Source: Armatimonadota bacterium (GTDB lineage: Bacteria; Armatimonadota; Fimbriimonadia; Fimbriimonadales; GBS-DC). From it: a DNA stretch of 34,818 nt. The stretch spans positions 76,643 to 111,460 of the forward strand of contig JABWCR010000006.1 in NCBI GenBank assembly GCA_013359125.1. Direction: 5' to 3'. How positions within the stretch are numbered: position 1 is the first letter of the stretch; every line of letters begins with the position of its first letter. The translations under genes were made by a program, and so were the position numbers. Below are positions 1 to 8,004 of this stretch, one piece after another. The notes below the pieces were generated by a model. That model made no database searches, had not been told where the DNA came from, and was given only the letters and a program-made list of their open reading frames with translations.

Positions 1-762
1 GCGCCTTGCATAACCGACGCGGCCAACGCTGGCAAGCACGTGCTTTGCGAGAAGCCGCTCTGCATGAACGAACGCGAGGCGGACGCGATCACTGAAGCCA
101 TCGAACGAAATCGGGTTACTTTGATGTGCGCCCACAATCAGGTCTTCGACCCTGCAGTGCGACGCGCCAAGCAGCTGTTGGACGAGGGCGCTATCGGCCA
201 TCTATGGCAGGTTCGCACGATGGATTGCTTTACGGCTCGCAACTACGCGCCAGGCGCTTGGGGATGGCGAGGCGACAAGGCGACCATGGGTGGCGGCGTG
301 TTGATCGACACCGGCTATCATCCCAGTTACTTGCTATTGCACCTTGCCGGGCAGAGGCCCAAGAGCGTCTGCGCGATGGTCAGCAAGCACAGCGCGAATT
401 CGTTAGAAGGCGAGGATACCGCCGAGGTGTTGGTGACTTTTGAAAACGGCGTTCGCGGCGCGATTCACACCAGTTGGGCCTACGATGCGCCGAACGGCAA
501 TTGGCAGTTTCACATGATCGGCGATAAGGGGCAGCTTTACGGGCGCGGCAACAAGATCTATGTGCAACCGACCGGCTTTCATCAGGGCGCGATGATCGAG
601 TTGGGCGCTGTCAACGTATTTGCCGAGGAGATGCGCCACTTTGCCGAGTCTCTGCAGAACGGAACGCGCCCCGTGCAGGATCACCAGGACGGCATCGACG
701 TGTTGAAGCTGATTCTGGGCGCCTACCGTTCTGTTGAAGAGGGACGAATCGTTACGTTTTGA
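1..762 (+). CDS. Gfo/Idh/MocA family oxidoreductase, 5' truncated by window edge
   Basis: The frame is open from base 1, so the N-terminal Rossmann half lies outside the window. What remains begins just before the family's EKP motif (HVLCEKPL), which carries the conserved lysine near the nicotinamide site, and continues with the GGGVLIDTGYHP segment typical of the C-terminal alpha/beta domain. These enzymes are NAD(P)-dependent sugar or cyclitol dehydrogenases; the substrate cannot be told here. The stop (TGA 760-762) overlaps the TTG start of lpxK, so the two are probably cotranslated. A second family member lies at 30275-31330. Confidence 0.9.
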   Translation, partial: APCITDAANAGKHVLCEKPLCMNEREADAITEAIERNRVTLMCAHNQVFDPAVRRAKQLLDEGAIGHLWQVRTMDCFTARNYAPGAWGWRGDKATMGGGVLIDTGYHPSYLLLHLAGQRPKSVCAMVSKHSANSLEGEDTAEVLVTFENGVRGAIHTSWAYDAPNGNWQFHMIGDKGQLYGRGNKIYVQPTGFHQGAMIELGAVNVFAEEMRHFAESLQNGTRPVQDHQDGIDVLKLILGAYRSVEEGRIVTF

Positions 763-1739
763 GCACTGATTGGTCGTCGGTCTGGCTAAATCCTAATCCC
801 CCTGTCTTGTTGCGTATTCTGGCCGCTCTTTATCGCTTTGGCTGGCGGGCGTATCAACTTTGGTACCGGCTTGGCTTCAAGAGGCCGGTACGGGTTGGGG
901 CGCCGGTGATATGTGTAGGTTCCTTGCTTGTCGGAGGGTCCGGCAAGACGCCTGCGACGATCGCGATAGCCGAACTGCTCCATGTTCGATTTCCCGATCT
1001 TTCGATTGCGATTCTGACCGGAGGTTATGGCGGCTCGAAGCGGCATGAGACGACCGTAATCAATCCTGGCGAAAGCGCTCTGGCTGAGGAAGTCGGGGAC
1101 GAGACGGCGATGATTCGACAGCGGCTGCCTTGGGCGCTCATTGTTGTCGGTCGCCGCCGGGTTGCCGCAGCCAGAGTCGCTGTGGATGTGGGCGCACGGC
1201 TTATCATAATGGACGATGGTTTTCAGCACTTGCCGTTGTATCGGGACATCAACCTTTGCGCGATGCCCGCTCGACTGCCAAACAACTACTGTTTACCTGC
1301 AGGGCCGCTTCGGGAGCCTTTGGACGGTCTGACCAGAGCAACCCGCGTTGTCAAAATGGACGACGATGCGATCAAGGTTCCTGGATCGCCGATTCGCCTG
1401 GACGACGGTCGGACGCCATTGCCGGAGGGCGCGCCAGTCATCGCGCTGAGCGCGATCGCTCAACCGGAAGCGTTTGAAGGCTTTGTTCGATCTCTAAACG
1501 TCGATTATCAAGGTTCTAAGCGTTTTGGAGACCATCACACTTACTTAAGGCCAGATATAGAGCCGTTGATGCAGAAGGCGTTTCTCGTTACAACCGAGAA
1601 AGATGCGACTAAGTTGGCGTTTTTGACCCCCGAGGAGCAAGGGCGCGCGTTCGTCGTACCGTTGCAATTGAGGTTTTCGTCGGAGTTTGAGCAGTGGCTA
1701 GTCGATCAAGTCCTGGGTATAAGTAGACGCGATGGGTAA
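759..1739 (+). CDS. lpxK: Tetraacyldisaccharide 4'-kinase LpxK
   Basis: LpxK phosphorylates the 4' position of the lipid A disaccharide at the inner face of the cytoplasmic membrane. The 326-aa product has the expected length. A hydrophobic N-terminal helix (about 15-30) is followed by the P-loop GGSGKT (59-64), then GRRR (131-134), DDGFQH (152-157) and PAGPLREPL (180-188), all in family order. The start is TTG at 759, overlapping the stop of the preceding oxidoreductase; the N-terminal residues from there look like the family's usual start. The 3' end overlaps the next acyltransferase gene by 8 nt, giving a tight three-gene operon. Its presence implies that this organism makes lipid A and so has an outer membrane. 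Confidence 0.93.
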   Translation: MSTDWSSVWLNPNPPVLLRILAALYRFGWRAYQLWYRLGFKRPVRVGAPVICVGSLLVGGSGKTPATIAIAELLHVRFPDLSIAILTGGYGGSKRHETTVINPGESALAEEVGDETAMIRQRLPWALIVVGRRRVAAARVAVDVGARLIIMDDGFQHLPLYRDINLCAMPARLPNNYCLPAGPLREPLDGLTRATRVVKMDDDAIKVPGSPIRLDDGRTPLPEGAPVIALSAIAQPEAFEGFVRSLNVDYQGSKRFGDHHTYLRPDIEPLMQKAFLVTTEKDATKLAFLTPEEQGRAFVVPLQLRFSSEFEQWLVDQVLGISRRDG

Positions 1740-2622
1740 GAAGCGTTTGATAAAGCGGGCCGAACTGTTCGCCGGTCGAAATGCGCTCAAGTTCTTTTCT
1801 ATCTTGTTCCGGGCGCTTCCTTGGAATCTTGCCTATTCGATTGGTCGGGGGGCGGGGTCGGCGGCCTATCGGCTGAGCAAGAAGCGCAGGCGAATCGCCC
1901 ATCAAAACCTGACGCTCGCTTTTCCCCATCTCTCTACGCAGGATAGATCGGCCATTGCTCGGCGGTTGTTCAAGAACCTGGGCATGGGGATCGTCGATTT
2001 CTTCAAAATGCCTTCGTTGTCGGACGATCCGTTTTGGCGTCGAGTCGAGTTTTGCGGCCAAGAGGCCATCGACGAGGCATTGGCAGAAGGCCGTGGATTG
2101 TTGTTTGTAACCGGGCATTTTGGCGCATGGGAGATTATGGGTTCGGCCATGGCCCGTCTGGGCTATGACTTTAGCGTCGTGGCGCGCGATACAAACGACG
2201 AAGAGACGACCGACTTGGTCAATCAGACGCGGGAGAAAGCGGGCATGTCGGTACACGCTCGCGGCAATGCGGCGCGATTCATCTTGAGCAAGCTCAAGGC
2301 CAACAAGGTGATCGGTATTGTTCCCGATCAGAACGCAGGAGATGCGTTTATCACTTTCTTTGGACATCCTGTAGGTACAGTGGTGGGTCCCGCTGTAATG
2401 TCGTTGCGAACCGGCGCGGCTATTGTAACGGCGTTTGCAATCCGCAAGCCCGACGGATCGATCAGAGTGGAGGCTGAGCGGATGGTTTTGGGAGCAGACG
2501 AACGGGCGATCATGCAGTCGATTCACGACGCGATTGAGAGGTATGCGCGAGCATACCCGGACCAATATTTGTGGATTCACGATCGGTGGAAGTCGGCGCG
2601 ACAGGCTGGGATGCTGGGTTAA
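1732..2622 (+). CDS. LpxL/HtrB-type lipid A acyltransferase
   Basis: This is a member of the lysophospholipid/lauroyl acyltransferase family that adds secondary acyl chains to lipid A or to a similar glycolipid. The catalytic HX4E motif appears as HFGAWE (H129 to E134), and a DQN segment with FFGHPVGT follows, as in the family. The length of 296 aa is normal. The start ATG overlaps the end of lpxK by 8 nt, which indicates translational coupling. Which acyl chain it transfers, and whether it is LpxL, LpxM or a phosphatidylinositol mannoside-type enzyme, cannot be decided; adjacency to lpxK favours lipid A. Confidence 0.87.
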   Translation: MGKKRLIKRAELFAGRNALKFFSILFRALPWNLAYSIGRGAGSAAYRLSKKRRRIAHQNLTLAFPHLSTQDRSAIARRLFKNLGMGIVDFFKMPSLSDDPFWRRVEFCGQEAIDEALAEGRGLLFVTGHFGAWEIMGSAMARLGYDFSVVARDTNDEETTDLVNQTREKAGMSVHARGNAARFILSKLKANKVIGIVPDQNAGDAFITFFGHPVGTVVGPAVMSLRTGAAIVTAFAIRKPDGSIRVEAERMVLGADERAIMQSIHDAIERYARAYPDQYLWIHDRWKSARQAGMLG

Positions 2623-2641
2623 TAGGGGGCTACAAATGAAA

Positions 2642-2662
2642 GAAGGCCAGTCCCTGGCCTTC
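2642..2662 (+). terminator. Hairpin after the lipid A operon
   Basis: A perfect 9-bp inverted repeat (GAAGGCCAG / CTGGCCTTC) with a 3-nt loop lies 20 nt after the acyltransferase stop. The plus-strand tail is not U-rich; the minus-strand tail (TTTCATTTG) is somewhat more so. It probably ends the lpxK operon as a U-poor hairpin. The rest of the 204-bp gap to 2827 holds only the next promoter. Confidence 0.5.
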
Positions 2663-2811
2663 ATAAAGCTGCGGATTTTCCTTTGGATCCTCCCCAGCAG
2701 CGCGCCATCCTTAGCGTTGACGACACTATACCCTATGGGATTTCGGTTTGTCAACCCCTACGGGTAGCGTCGATAGTCGGACGTATTGGGTCATGGCGCG
2801 GTTACAGTCGG

Positions 2812-2817
2812 TATACT
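2812..2817 (+). promoter_or_regulatory. -10 box (TATACT) for the YyaL-type gene
   Basis: TATACT ends 9 nt before the ATG at 2827, with no Shine-Dalgarno between. Transcription would start within a base or two of the ATG, so the mRNA would be leaderless. No convincing -35 is seen at standard spacing. Confidence 0.6.
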
Positions 2818-2826
2818 CCGGCAGAT

Positions 2827-5001
2827 ATGGCAAACCGACTGTCAGACGAGAAAAGCCCTTACCTCTTGCAACACGCGCACAACCCGATCGACTGGATGCC
2901 GTGGGGCGATGAGGCGTTTGAGAAAGCCCGCGCAGAGCGGAAGCCGATCTTTCTGTCCGTCGGCTATGCGGCCTGCCATTGGTGCCATGTGATGGAGCGC
3001 GAATCGTTTGAAAGCGAAGAGATTGCGCGGATATTGAACGAGCGATTTGTGTCGATCAAGGTCGATCGCGAGGAGCGGCCCGACGTTGACGAGGTTTATA
3101 TGACCGCGGTGCAACTCATCACAAGGCGAGGCGGATGGCCGATGTCGGTGTTTTTGATGCCGGACGGCGATCCGTTCTATGCGGGCACCTACTTTCCGCC
3201 GGACGTTTTCAAGACTGTGCTGACGAACGTGGTGGCCGCCTTTGATCGGGACTACTTGGCGCTGAAGAAAGAAGCAAGCGCAGTGGCCGAGGCTGTGCGC
3301 TCTGCGCTCAACTTTAAGGCTTCGGAAGTCAAAGGCGAGCCGGACATTCGTGTTTTGGCGAACTATTTGGAGCAGACTCAGCGAACTTTTGATTGGGAGC
3401 ACGGAGGGTTTGGCGGCGCGCCCAAGTTTCCTCCTGGCATGGCGCTGCCCCTGCTCTTGTGGGTCGCGCAGTCATCCGAACAGCCGGTCGCGCTACAAAT
3501 GGCGCTGAAGACGCTTCGCGAGATGGCTCTGGGCGGATTTCACGATCTGGTCGGAGGCGGGTTTCATCGGTACTCGACCGACCGGGGTTGGTTTGTGCCT
3601 CATTTTGAGAAGATGCTGACCGACAATGCGCTTTTGATTCGAGCCTATGCGGAGGCTTGGTCGATAACGGGCGAGCCTGTCTTTCGCCTTGTTGCAGAGG
3701 CTGCGGCCGATTGGGCTTTGCGGGAGATGCGCTTGAGAGAGGGCGCGTTCGCCTGTTCGATCGACGCGGACAGCGAGGGCGAAGAGGGTCGGTTTTATAC
3801 TTGGACGGTGGATGAAATTCGCGAGGTCTTGCCCGACGATAGCGCGATTCCGTTCTGCAAGGCGTTTGGCGCTTTGAAGGAGGGAAATTATCTGGAAGAG
3901 GCGACTGGCGAAGCGACCGGGCGCAATATCCTGAGGGCTGAGAGTTTTGAGGCGCTGCCGTCCTTCATGTCGGAACGAAGGGCTTTATTGGAGGCTCGGG
4001 ATAGAAGGCCGCGGCCTTTGTTGGACGATAAAGCGCTGACCGGCTGGAACGGTTTGATGATCGGCGCATTGGCCTATGCGGGCGGGGCGTTCGACCGTAC
4101 TGATTACATCGATGCGGCCCAGTTGGCTGCCGACTTTGTCTGGCAGACTATGAAGGTTGAGAACGGCTTGCTTCGCCGTTATCGGGATGGCGAGGCGGGG
4201 ATTTCGGCGTTCCTGGAAGATTACGCGCTGTTTGGCGGCGGACTGGTGGCATTGGCGGCAGTTACGAAGGATTTGGACTATCTGCGTCGTGCTGAGACAT
4301 TGGCCGATGAGATGATCGAACAGTTTGCCGATACCGAACATGGCGGTTTTTTCAATGCCGGATCGGCGAACGAGACTTTGATCGCACGTTCCAAGGCGGC
4401 TCACGATTCGGCTTTGCCTTGCGGCAACGGAGCGGCGACGATGTTCTTGGCGCATCTGGCGCTGGTTACCGACGAGCCGCGCTATCGTCAGCTGGCATTG
4501 GAAGCGGCGGGGTCGGTCTGGAATCTGATCCTAGCGTCTCCGCAGGGAAGCGAAAGCCTGTTGTATGCGCTGGCGATGTTGCAGCAAGGAGGGGTGGAGA
4601 TTCAGGAGGCTGTGCCCGTGCCCCAACTGGAAGGCGGCGTCATCGCGCCAAACGTGCGATTGGAACCGGACGCAATCGTGTTGGAGCTTCTGATCTCAGA
4701 AGGATGGCGGGTTTATGCGCCGGGACATGCGCCGCCTAACATGACGCCGTTGCAGGCGACCTTCTCGACCGATTTGCCGTTGGAGTTGCAGCCAGCGGTC
4801 ATGCCGCTGGCCCAGCGCGAGGGGGATTTCGCGGTCTATAAGGGCGAGTTGGCCATACGCGCGCCCTTTGCCGTTGCGACGGATGCTAATGTCGGCGAAG
4901 GCCGCATTCTGATCGAATTGACCTACCAAGCCTGTAGCGATAACGCCTGCCTTGCACCGTTGACGCTAAACTTGGTGACAAGGGTTGCGATTGGAGAGTA
5001 G
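2827..5001 (+). CDS. YyaL/SPATA20-type thioredoxin-domain protein with DsbD-alpha-like tail
   Basis: The 724-aa product has an N-terminal thioredoxin-like domain (DUF255 type: KSPYLLQHA at 10-18, then CHWC at 50-53), followed by the long alpha/alpha-barrel region of this family (about 180-580), which includes the GGGFHRYS and PHFEKML signatures. The family's true reaction is unknown. About residues 600-724 are extra: they end in a YQAC-SDNAC pair (cysteines near 703 and 708) that matches the N-terminal domain of DsbD, which exchanges disulfides. I chose the ATG at 2827 because it follows a TATACT box and starts the family's conserved [13 protein letters not shown] segment. An in-frame ATG at 2683 would add residues from the intergenic hairpin region. 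No signal peptide is seen, so the fused redox domain would sit in the cytoplasm unless export occurs by another route. Confidence 0.9.
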   Translation: MANRLSDEKSPYLLQHAHNPIDWMPWGDEAFEKARAERKPIFLSVGYAACHWCHVMERESFESEEIARILNERFVSIKVDREERPDVDEVYMTAVQLITRRGGWPMSVFLMPDGDPFYAGTYFPPDVFKTVLTNVVAAFDRDYLALKKEASAVAEAVRSALNFKASEVKGEPDIRVLANYLEQTQRTFDWEHGGFGGAPKFPPGMALPLLLWVAQSSEQPVALQMALKTLREMALGGFHDLVGGGFHRYSTDRGWFVPHFEKMLTDNALLIRAYAEAWSITGEPVFRLVAEAAADWALREMRLREGAFACSIDADSEGEEGRFYTWTVDEIREVLPDDSAIPFCKAFGALKEGNYLEEATGEATGRNILRAESFEALPSFMSERRALLEARDRRPRPLLDDKALTGWNGLMIGALAYAGGAFDRTDYIDAAQLAADFVWQTMKVENGLLRRYRDGEAGISAFLEDYALFGGGLVALAAVTKDLDYLRRAETLADEMIEQFADTEHGGFFNAGSANETLIARSKAAHDSALPCGNGAATMFLAHLALVTDEPRYRQLALEAAGSVWNLILASPQGSESLLYALAMLQQGGVEIQEAVPVPQLEGGVIAPNVRLEPDAIVLELLISEGWRVYAPGHAPPNMTPLQATFSTDLPLELQPAVMPLAQREGDFAVYKGELAIRAPFAVATDANVGEGRILIELTYQACSDNACLAPLTLNLVTRVAIGE

Positions 5002-5007
5002 CGCTCC

Positions 5008-6426
5008 TCACATCTTATGGATACAGTGCCCGGCGGCGTCGTGGAAGGCTTCCATCAGCGCTTCGGTCAGCGTCGGGTGCGGGTGGATCGTCTCGGCCAG
5101 ATCGTCCAAAGTCGCCTCTAACTTGATGGCCAACACCGCCTCCTGAAGCAGGTCGCTAGCGTGAGGGCCGCAGATGTGCGCGCCGAGAATTTCGCCGTAT
5201 TTAGAATCGGCGATCACCTTGACGATGCCGCCTCGCTCGTTGACCGCCATCGCCCGACCTAGCGAGCCCGGTTGAAACTTGCCGATGCGCAGGTCGTAGC
5301 CTTGCTCTTTGGCCTCTTTCTCGGTCAGCCCAACGCTGGCAATTTCTGGCACGGTGTAGACGACGTTGGGCACGGCTTTGTAGTCCATCTGTCGGCTTAA
5401 GCCGTAGCAGTTCTCAGCAGCGAAGATGCCTTCCATCGAGGCCACGTGCGCCAGTTGGATGCGGCCGGTGCAGTCGCCGATCGCGAACACGTTGGCTATG
5501 TTGGTGCGCATAAAGGGATCGACTTCGATGCCGCGCTGGTGGGTTTTGATGCCGAGCTCTTCAAGCCCTATGTTCTCGATGTTCGGCTTGCGGCCGACGC
5601 CCAACAGGACCAACTCGGCTTCGAGCATCTCGACGCCTTTGCCGGTTTCGATTTGAAGCTGCCACTGGCCTTTGACCCTCTCGGCGGACTTGGCCGATGC
5701 GCCGGTCATGATTTTGATGCCTTGGCGAGAGAGCTGTCGCTCGGCCTCTTTGGCAATGTCGGCGTCCATGGTGGGCACGATCTGATCCATCAGTTCCAGG
5801 ACGACCACTTTTGAGCCCATGGCGTTGAAGACGTAGGCGAACTCAAGGCCGACCGCGCCGCCGCCGATGATAATCATCGACTTGGGCACAAAGGGCGCGT
5901 TGACCGCGTCGTCGCTGGTCCAGACGTTCTCGCCGTCCAAGCCCGGAATTGGAAGCTTGATCGCTCTAGAGCCGGTCGCGATGATGATGTTTTTGGCCGT
6001 TATCGCACGCTTGCCGCCTTTGTCGTCGATCACTTCGATCGTGTTGGGATCGACCAATTTGCCCGTACCGCCGATGTGTTCGATCTTATGTTTCTTAAAG
6101 AGGTTGGCGATGCCGCCGCGCAGGGTGGTTACGACTTTCTCCTTCCGGGCTTGCATTGCGGCAAAGTCGTAGCCAACGTCGCCATTGACCTGGACGCCCA
6201 TGTCTTTGGCGTGCAAAACGTGCTGATACCGCTCGGCGTTGGCGATCATGACCTTGCTGGGGATACAGCCCCAGTTGAGGCAGGTGCCGCCTAAGAACTC
6301 CTTTTCGATGCAGCCTACTTTTCCGCCCATCTCGGCGGATAGTTGTCCGGCGCGGATGGCGGCGACGTATCCGCCCGGCCCGGCGCCTAAGACGATGGTT
6401 TCAAACTCATATGATGAACTCGACAT
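5008..6426 (-). CDS. lpdA: Dihydrolipoyl dehydrogenase
   Basis: This is the E3 flavoprotein that reoxidises dihydrolipoamide in 2-oxoacid dehydrogenase and glycine cleavage complexes, passing electrons to NAD+. The 472-aa product shows the FAD-binding GAGPGGY (15-20 region), the redox-active disulfide GGTCLNWGC (C49, C54), a second dinucleotide motif GGGAVGLEF, the FAD motif AIGDCTG, and the C-terminal HPHPTLTE with the catalytic His-Glu pair. The ATG at 6426 is preceded by GAGGAGG at 6434-6441, which fixes the start; an upstream in-frame extension would run through the promoter. No E1 or E2 genes are nearby. It is convergent with the YyaL-type gene, with a 6-bp gap. Confidence 0.96.
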   Translation of the reverse strand: MSSSSYEFETIVLGAGPGGYVAAIRAGQLSAEMGGKVGCIEKEFLGGTCLNWGCIPSKVMIANAERYQHVLHAKDMGVQVNGDVGYDFAAMQARKEKVVTTLRGGIANLFKKHKIEHIGGTGKLVDPNTIEVIDDKGGKRAITAKNIIIATGSRAIKLPIPGLDGENVWTSDDAVNAPFVPKSMIIIGGGAVGLEFAYVFNAMGSKVVVLELMDQIVPTMDADIAKEAERQLSRQGIKIMTGASAKSAERVKGQWQLQIETGKGVEMLEAELVLLGVGRKPNIENIGLEELGIKTHQRGIEVDPFMRTNIANVFAIGDCTGRIQLAHVASMEGIFAAENCYGLSRQMDYKAVPNVVYTVPEIASVGLTEKEAKEQGYDLRIGKFQPGSLGRAMAVNERGGIVKVIADSKYGEILGAHICGPHASDLLQEAVLAIKLEATLDDLAETIHPHPTLTEALMEAFHDAAGHCIHKM

Positions 6427-6469
6427 TCGAGTCGCCTCCTCGGGTTGTGCGATGGAATCGATCTGCCCG

Positions 6470-6498
6470 ATTAGAATGGGGTTGACGTCGGTTGTCAA
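6470..6498 (-). promoter_or_regulatory. Sigma70-type promoter of lpdA
   Basis: TTGACA (6493-6498) and TCTAAT (6470-6475) on the minus strand are separated by exactly 17 bp, near consensus. The predicted start is about 6463, giving a leader of roughly 37 nt that carries the GAGGAGG ribosome site. The -35 box is also part of the 3' arm of the upstream hairpin. Confidence 0.75.
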
Positions 6499-6520
6499 AG
6501 CCCCTTCGATCATGGGGCTT
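6498..6520 (-). terminator. Hairpin downstream of tRNA-Leu
   Basis: On the minus strand AAGCCCC, a 9-nt loop and GGGGCTT form a 7-bp stem 40 nt past the tRNA 3' end. The tail has only a short T run, so termination may be partial. Its 3' arm overlaps the lpdA -35 box. Confidence 0.5.
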
Positions 6521-6560
6521 CGGACAAGGGTTTGGTTCGATTCCATCGCGATTGGTTTGC

Positions 6561-6645
6561 TGGTGCCCGGGGCGGGACTCGAACCCGCACGGGCAAAGCC
6601 CAGGGGATTTTAAGTCCACCGCGTCTGCCATTCCGCCACCCGGGC
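6561..6645 (-). tRNA. tRNA-Leu (anticodon TAA)
   Basis: This is an 85-nt gene including an encoded 3' CCA. The acceptor stem GCCCGGG/CCCGGGC pairs perfectly. The D arm (TGGCGGAATGGCAGACGC), the long variable arm (CTGGGCTTTGCCCGT region) and the T arm GCGGG-TTCGAGT-CCCGC identify a class II tRNA. The anticodon loop CTTAAAA gives TAA at 6610-6612, which reads UUA/UUG leucine codons. The anticodon stem GTGGA/TCCCC has a U-C mismatch at its second pair. Confidence 0.97.
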
Positions 6646-6660
6646 CAGATCAGCAGATTT

Positions 6661-6666
6661 AGTATA
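6661..6666 (-). promoter_or_regulatory. -10 box (TATACT) of tRNA-Leu
   Basis: TATACT on the minus strand lies 15 nt before the tRNA 5' end, a fitting place for the tRNA's own promoter. It sits between the end of metY and the tRNA. No clear -35 is seen. Confidence 0.55.
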
Positions 6667-6677
6667 CCTATGGGCGA

Positions 6678-7961
6678 TTAAACGGCGCCCAGGCCGCGAT
6701 CCAAGTCCCAAATCAAGTCGTCAAGCGTCTCCAATCCGATGGACAGTCGGATCAGTTCGGGGCCAACGCCGCACATTTCGAGTTCTTCGTTCGAAAGTTG
6801 CTGATGGGTGGTGGAGGCGGGGTGAATGACGAGGCTCTTGGCATCGCCCACGTTGGCCAGGTGGCTGAAGAGCTGCAGGTTGTGGATGAAGCGTTTGCCG
6901 GCCTCCCGCGGTTCGTTCGATTTGAGGCCGAAGGCAAAGATCGAGCCGGCGCCTTTGGGCAGATAGTTTTGCGCTTTGGCGTAATCGGGATGGCTGGGCA
7001 ATCCGGCATAGGAGACCCACGCGACTTTGGGATGTTCGCTGAGCCATTTGGCCACGGCGACGGCATTTTGGACGTGCCGATCCATGCGGATGGAAAGCGT
7101 CTCCAGCCCGAGCAGCAAGAGAAAGGCATTAAAGGGCGATAGGCAGGCGCCCGTATCGCGCAGCGTCTCTGCCCGTGCCTTCATTAGGAAGCCGTAGTGT
7201 CCAAACGTCTCATAAAACTTTAGGCCATGATAGGAAGCGGACGGCTCTGAAATGGTCGGGTAGCTGGAATAGTCGAACTGGCCCGATTCGGCCAGCACGC
7301 CTGCGATCGCCGCGCCGTGTCCGCCTATGAACTTGGTGGCGGAGTGGACGACGATGGTGGCGCCGTGCTCGATAGGTCGGCATAGCCAAGGGGTGGCAAA
7401 GGTGTTATCGACGATCAGCGGGATGCGATGGGCGTCGGCGATGTCCGCGACAGTGCGAATGTCGAGAATGGCGCCTTGGGGGTTGCCGATGGTCTCGCCA
7501 TATAGGGCGCGGGTGTTGGGCTTGATCGCCGCTTCCCAAGCGGAGAGGTCTCCCGGATCGACGAAGGTCGTTTCGATGCTCAACTTTTTGAGGGTGTGTA
7601 CAAACTGGGTGTAGGTGCCGCCATAGAGCTTGGAGGAGGCGACCAGGTGGTCGCCGGGCTGCATAAGAGTCATGACGGCGGCCAGTTGCGCCGCCATGCC
7701 GCTAGCGGTCGCTACCGCTCCTGCGGCGCCCTCCAGCGCGGCTATGCGCTCTTCGAAGACGGCTGTCGTCGGATTGTTGATCCGAGTGTAGATATTGCCG
7801 TACTGTTTGAGTTCGAAGAGCTGGGCGGCGTAGTCGGCGTCTGGGAAGACGTAGGAAGTGGTTTGGTAGATGGGCGCTGCGCGGGCGCCGGTGGCTCCGT
7901 CGGGAATCTGCCCGGCGTGAAGCATCCGAGTTTCAAATCCAAACTCTCGCCGGTCGCTCAT
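6678..7961 (-). CDS. metY: O-acetylhomoserine sulfhydrylase
   Basis: This is a PLP enzyme of the Cys/Met metabolism family that makes homocysteine from O-acetylhomoserine and sulfide. The 427-aa length and sequence (ETRMLHAGQ at the N-terminus, APIYQTTSYVF, YTRINNPT, and the PLP lysine K210 in SATKFIGGHG) match the MetY branch rather than shorter cystathionine synthases or lyases. The ATG at 7961 lies 8 nt past TATAAT with no ribosome site, so the mRNA is probably leaderless; this leaves no room for a SAM riboswitch in the 5' leader. It is divergent from dnaB and shares the overlapping -10 region. Confidence 0.94.
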   Translation of the reverse strand: MSDRREFGFETRMLHAGQIPDGATGARAAPIYQTTSYVFPDADYAAQLFELKQYGNIYTRINNPTTAVFEERIAALEGAAGAVATASGMAAQLAAVMTLMQPGDHLVASSKLYGGTYTQFVHTLKKLSIETTFVDPGDLSAWEAAIKPNTRALYGETIGNPQGAILDIRTVADIADAHRIPLIVDNTFATPWLCRPIEHGATIVVHSATKFIGGHGAAIAGVLAESGQFDYSSYPTISEPSASYHGLKFYETFGHYGFLMKARAETLRDTGACLSPFNAFLLLLGLETLSIRMDRHVQNAVAVAKWLSEHPKVAWVSYAGLPSHPDYAKAQNYLPKGAGSIFAFGLKSNEPREAGKRFIHNLQLFSHLANVGDAKSLVIHPASTTHQQLSNEELEMCGVGPELIRLSIGLETLDDLIWDLDRGLGAV

Positions 7962-7969
7962 CGTTGGCT

Positions 7970-7977
7970 ATTATACT
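7970..7977. promoter_or_regulatory. Overlapping divergent -10 boxes of metY and dnaB
   Basis: The 8-bp stretch ATTATACT reads as TATAAT on the minus strand (7970-7975, toward metY) and as TATACT on the plus strand (7972-7977, toward dnaB). RNA polymerase can melt this stretch for one gene or the other but not both at once. The metY ATG is 8 nt away and an ATG toward dnaB is 6 nt away. Confidence 0.65.
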
Positions 7978-7983
7978 CAGGGT

Positions 7984-8004
7984 ATGATTCGAGTCCCGAA
8001 ATGA
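7984..8004 (+). CDS. Six-codon leaderless mini-ORF ending at the dnaB start
   Basis: ATG at 7984 follows the TATACT box by 6 nt, so it would be at or near the mRNA 5' end. It encodes MIRVPK and stops with TGA at 8002-8004, overlapping the dnaB ATG (8001-8003) as ATGA. dnaB itself has no Shine-Dalgarno before its ATG. I infer that ribosomes load on the leaderless mini-ORF and re-start at dnaB. The peptide is too short to have an obvious function of its own. Confidence 0.45.
   Translation: MIRVPK

Noticed and set aside
1609-2754. Long minus-strand open frame of 381 codons
   Set aside because: It lies antisense to lpxK and the acyltransferase, which have clear family motifs. Its translation has no recognisable domain and is rich in R, S and P, as expected for a shadow frame.
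7596-8000. N-terminal extension of dnaB
   Set aside because: The frame is open upstream but runs antisense through metY, and the DnaB family N-terminus begins at 8001.
7962-8000. SAM riboswitch ahead of metY
   Set aside because: The -10 box is only 8 nt from the ATG, so no leader RNA exists to hold one.
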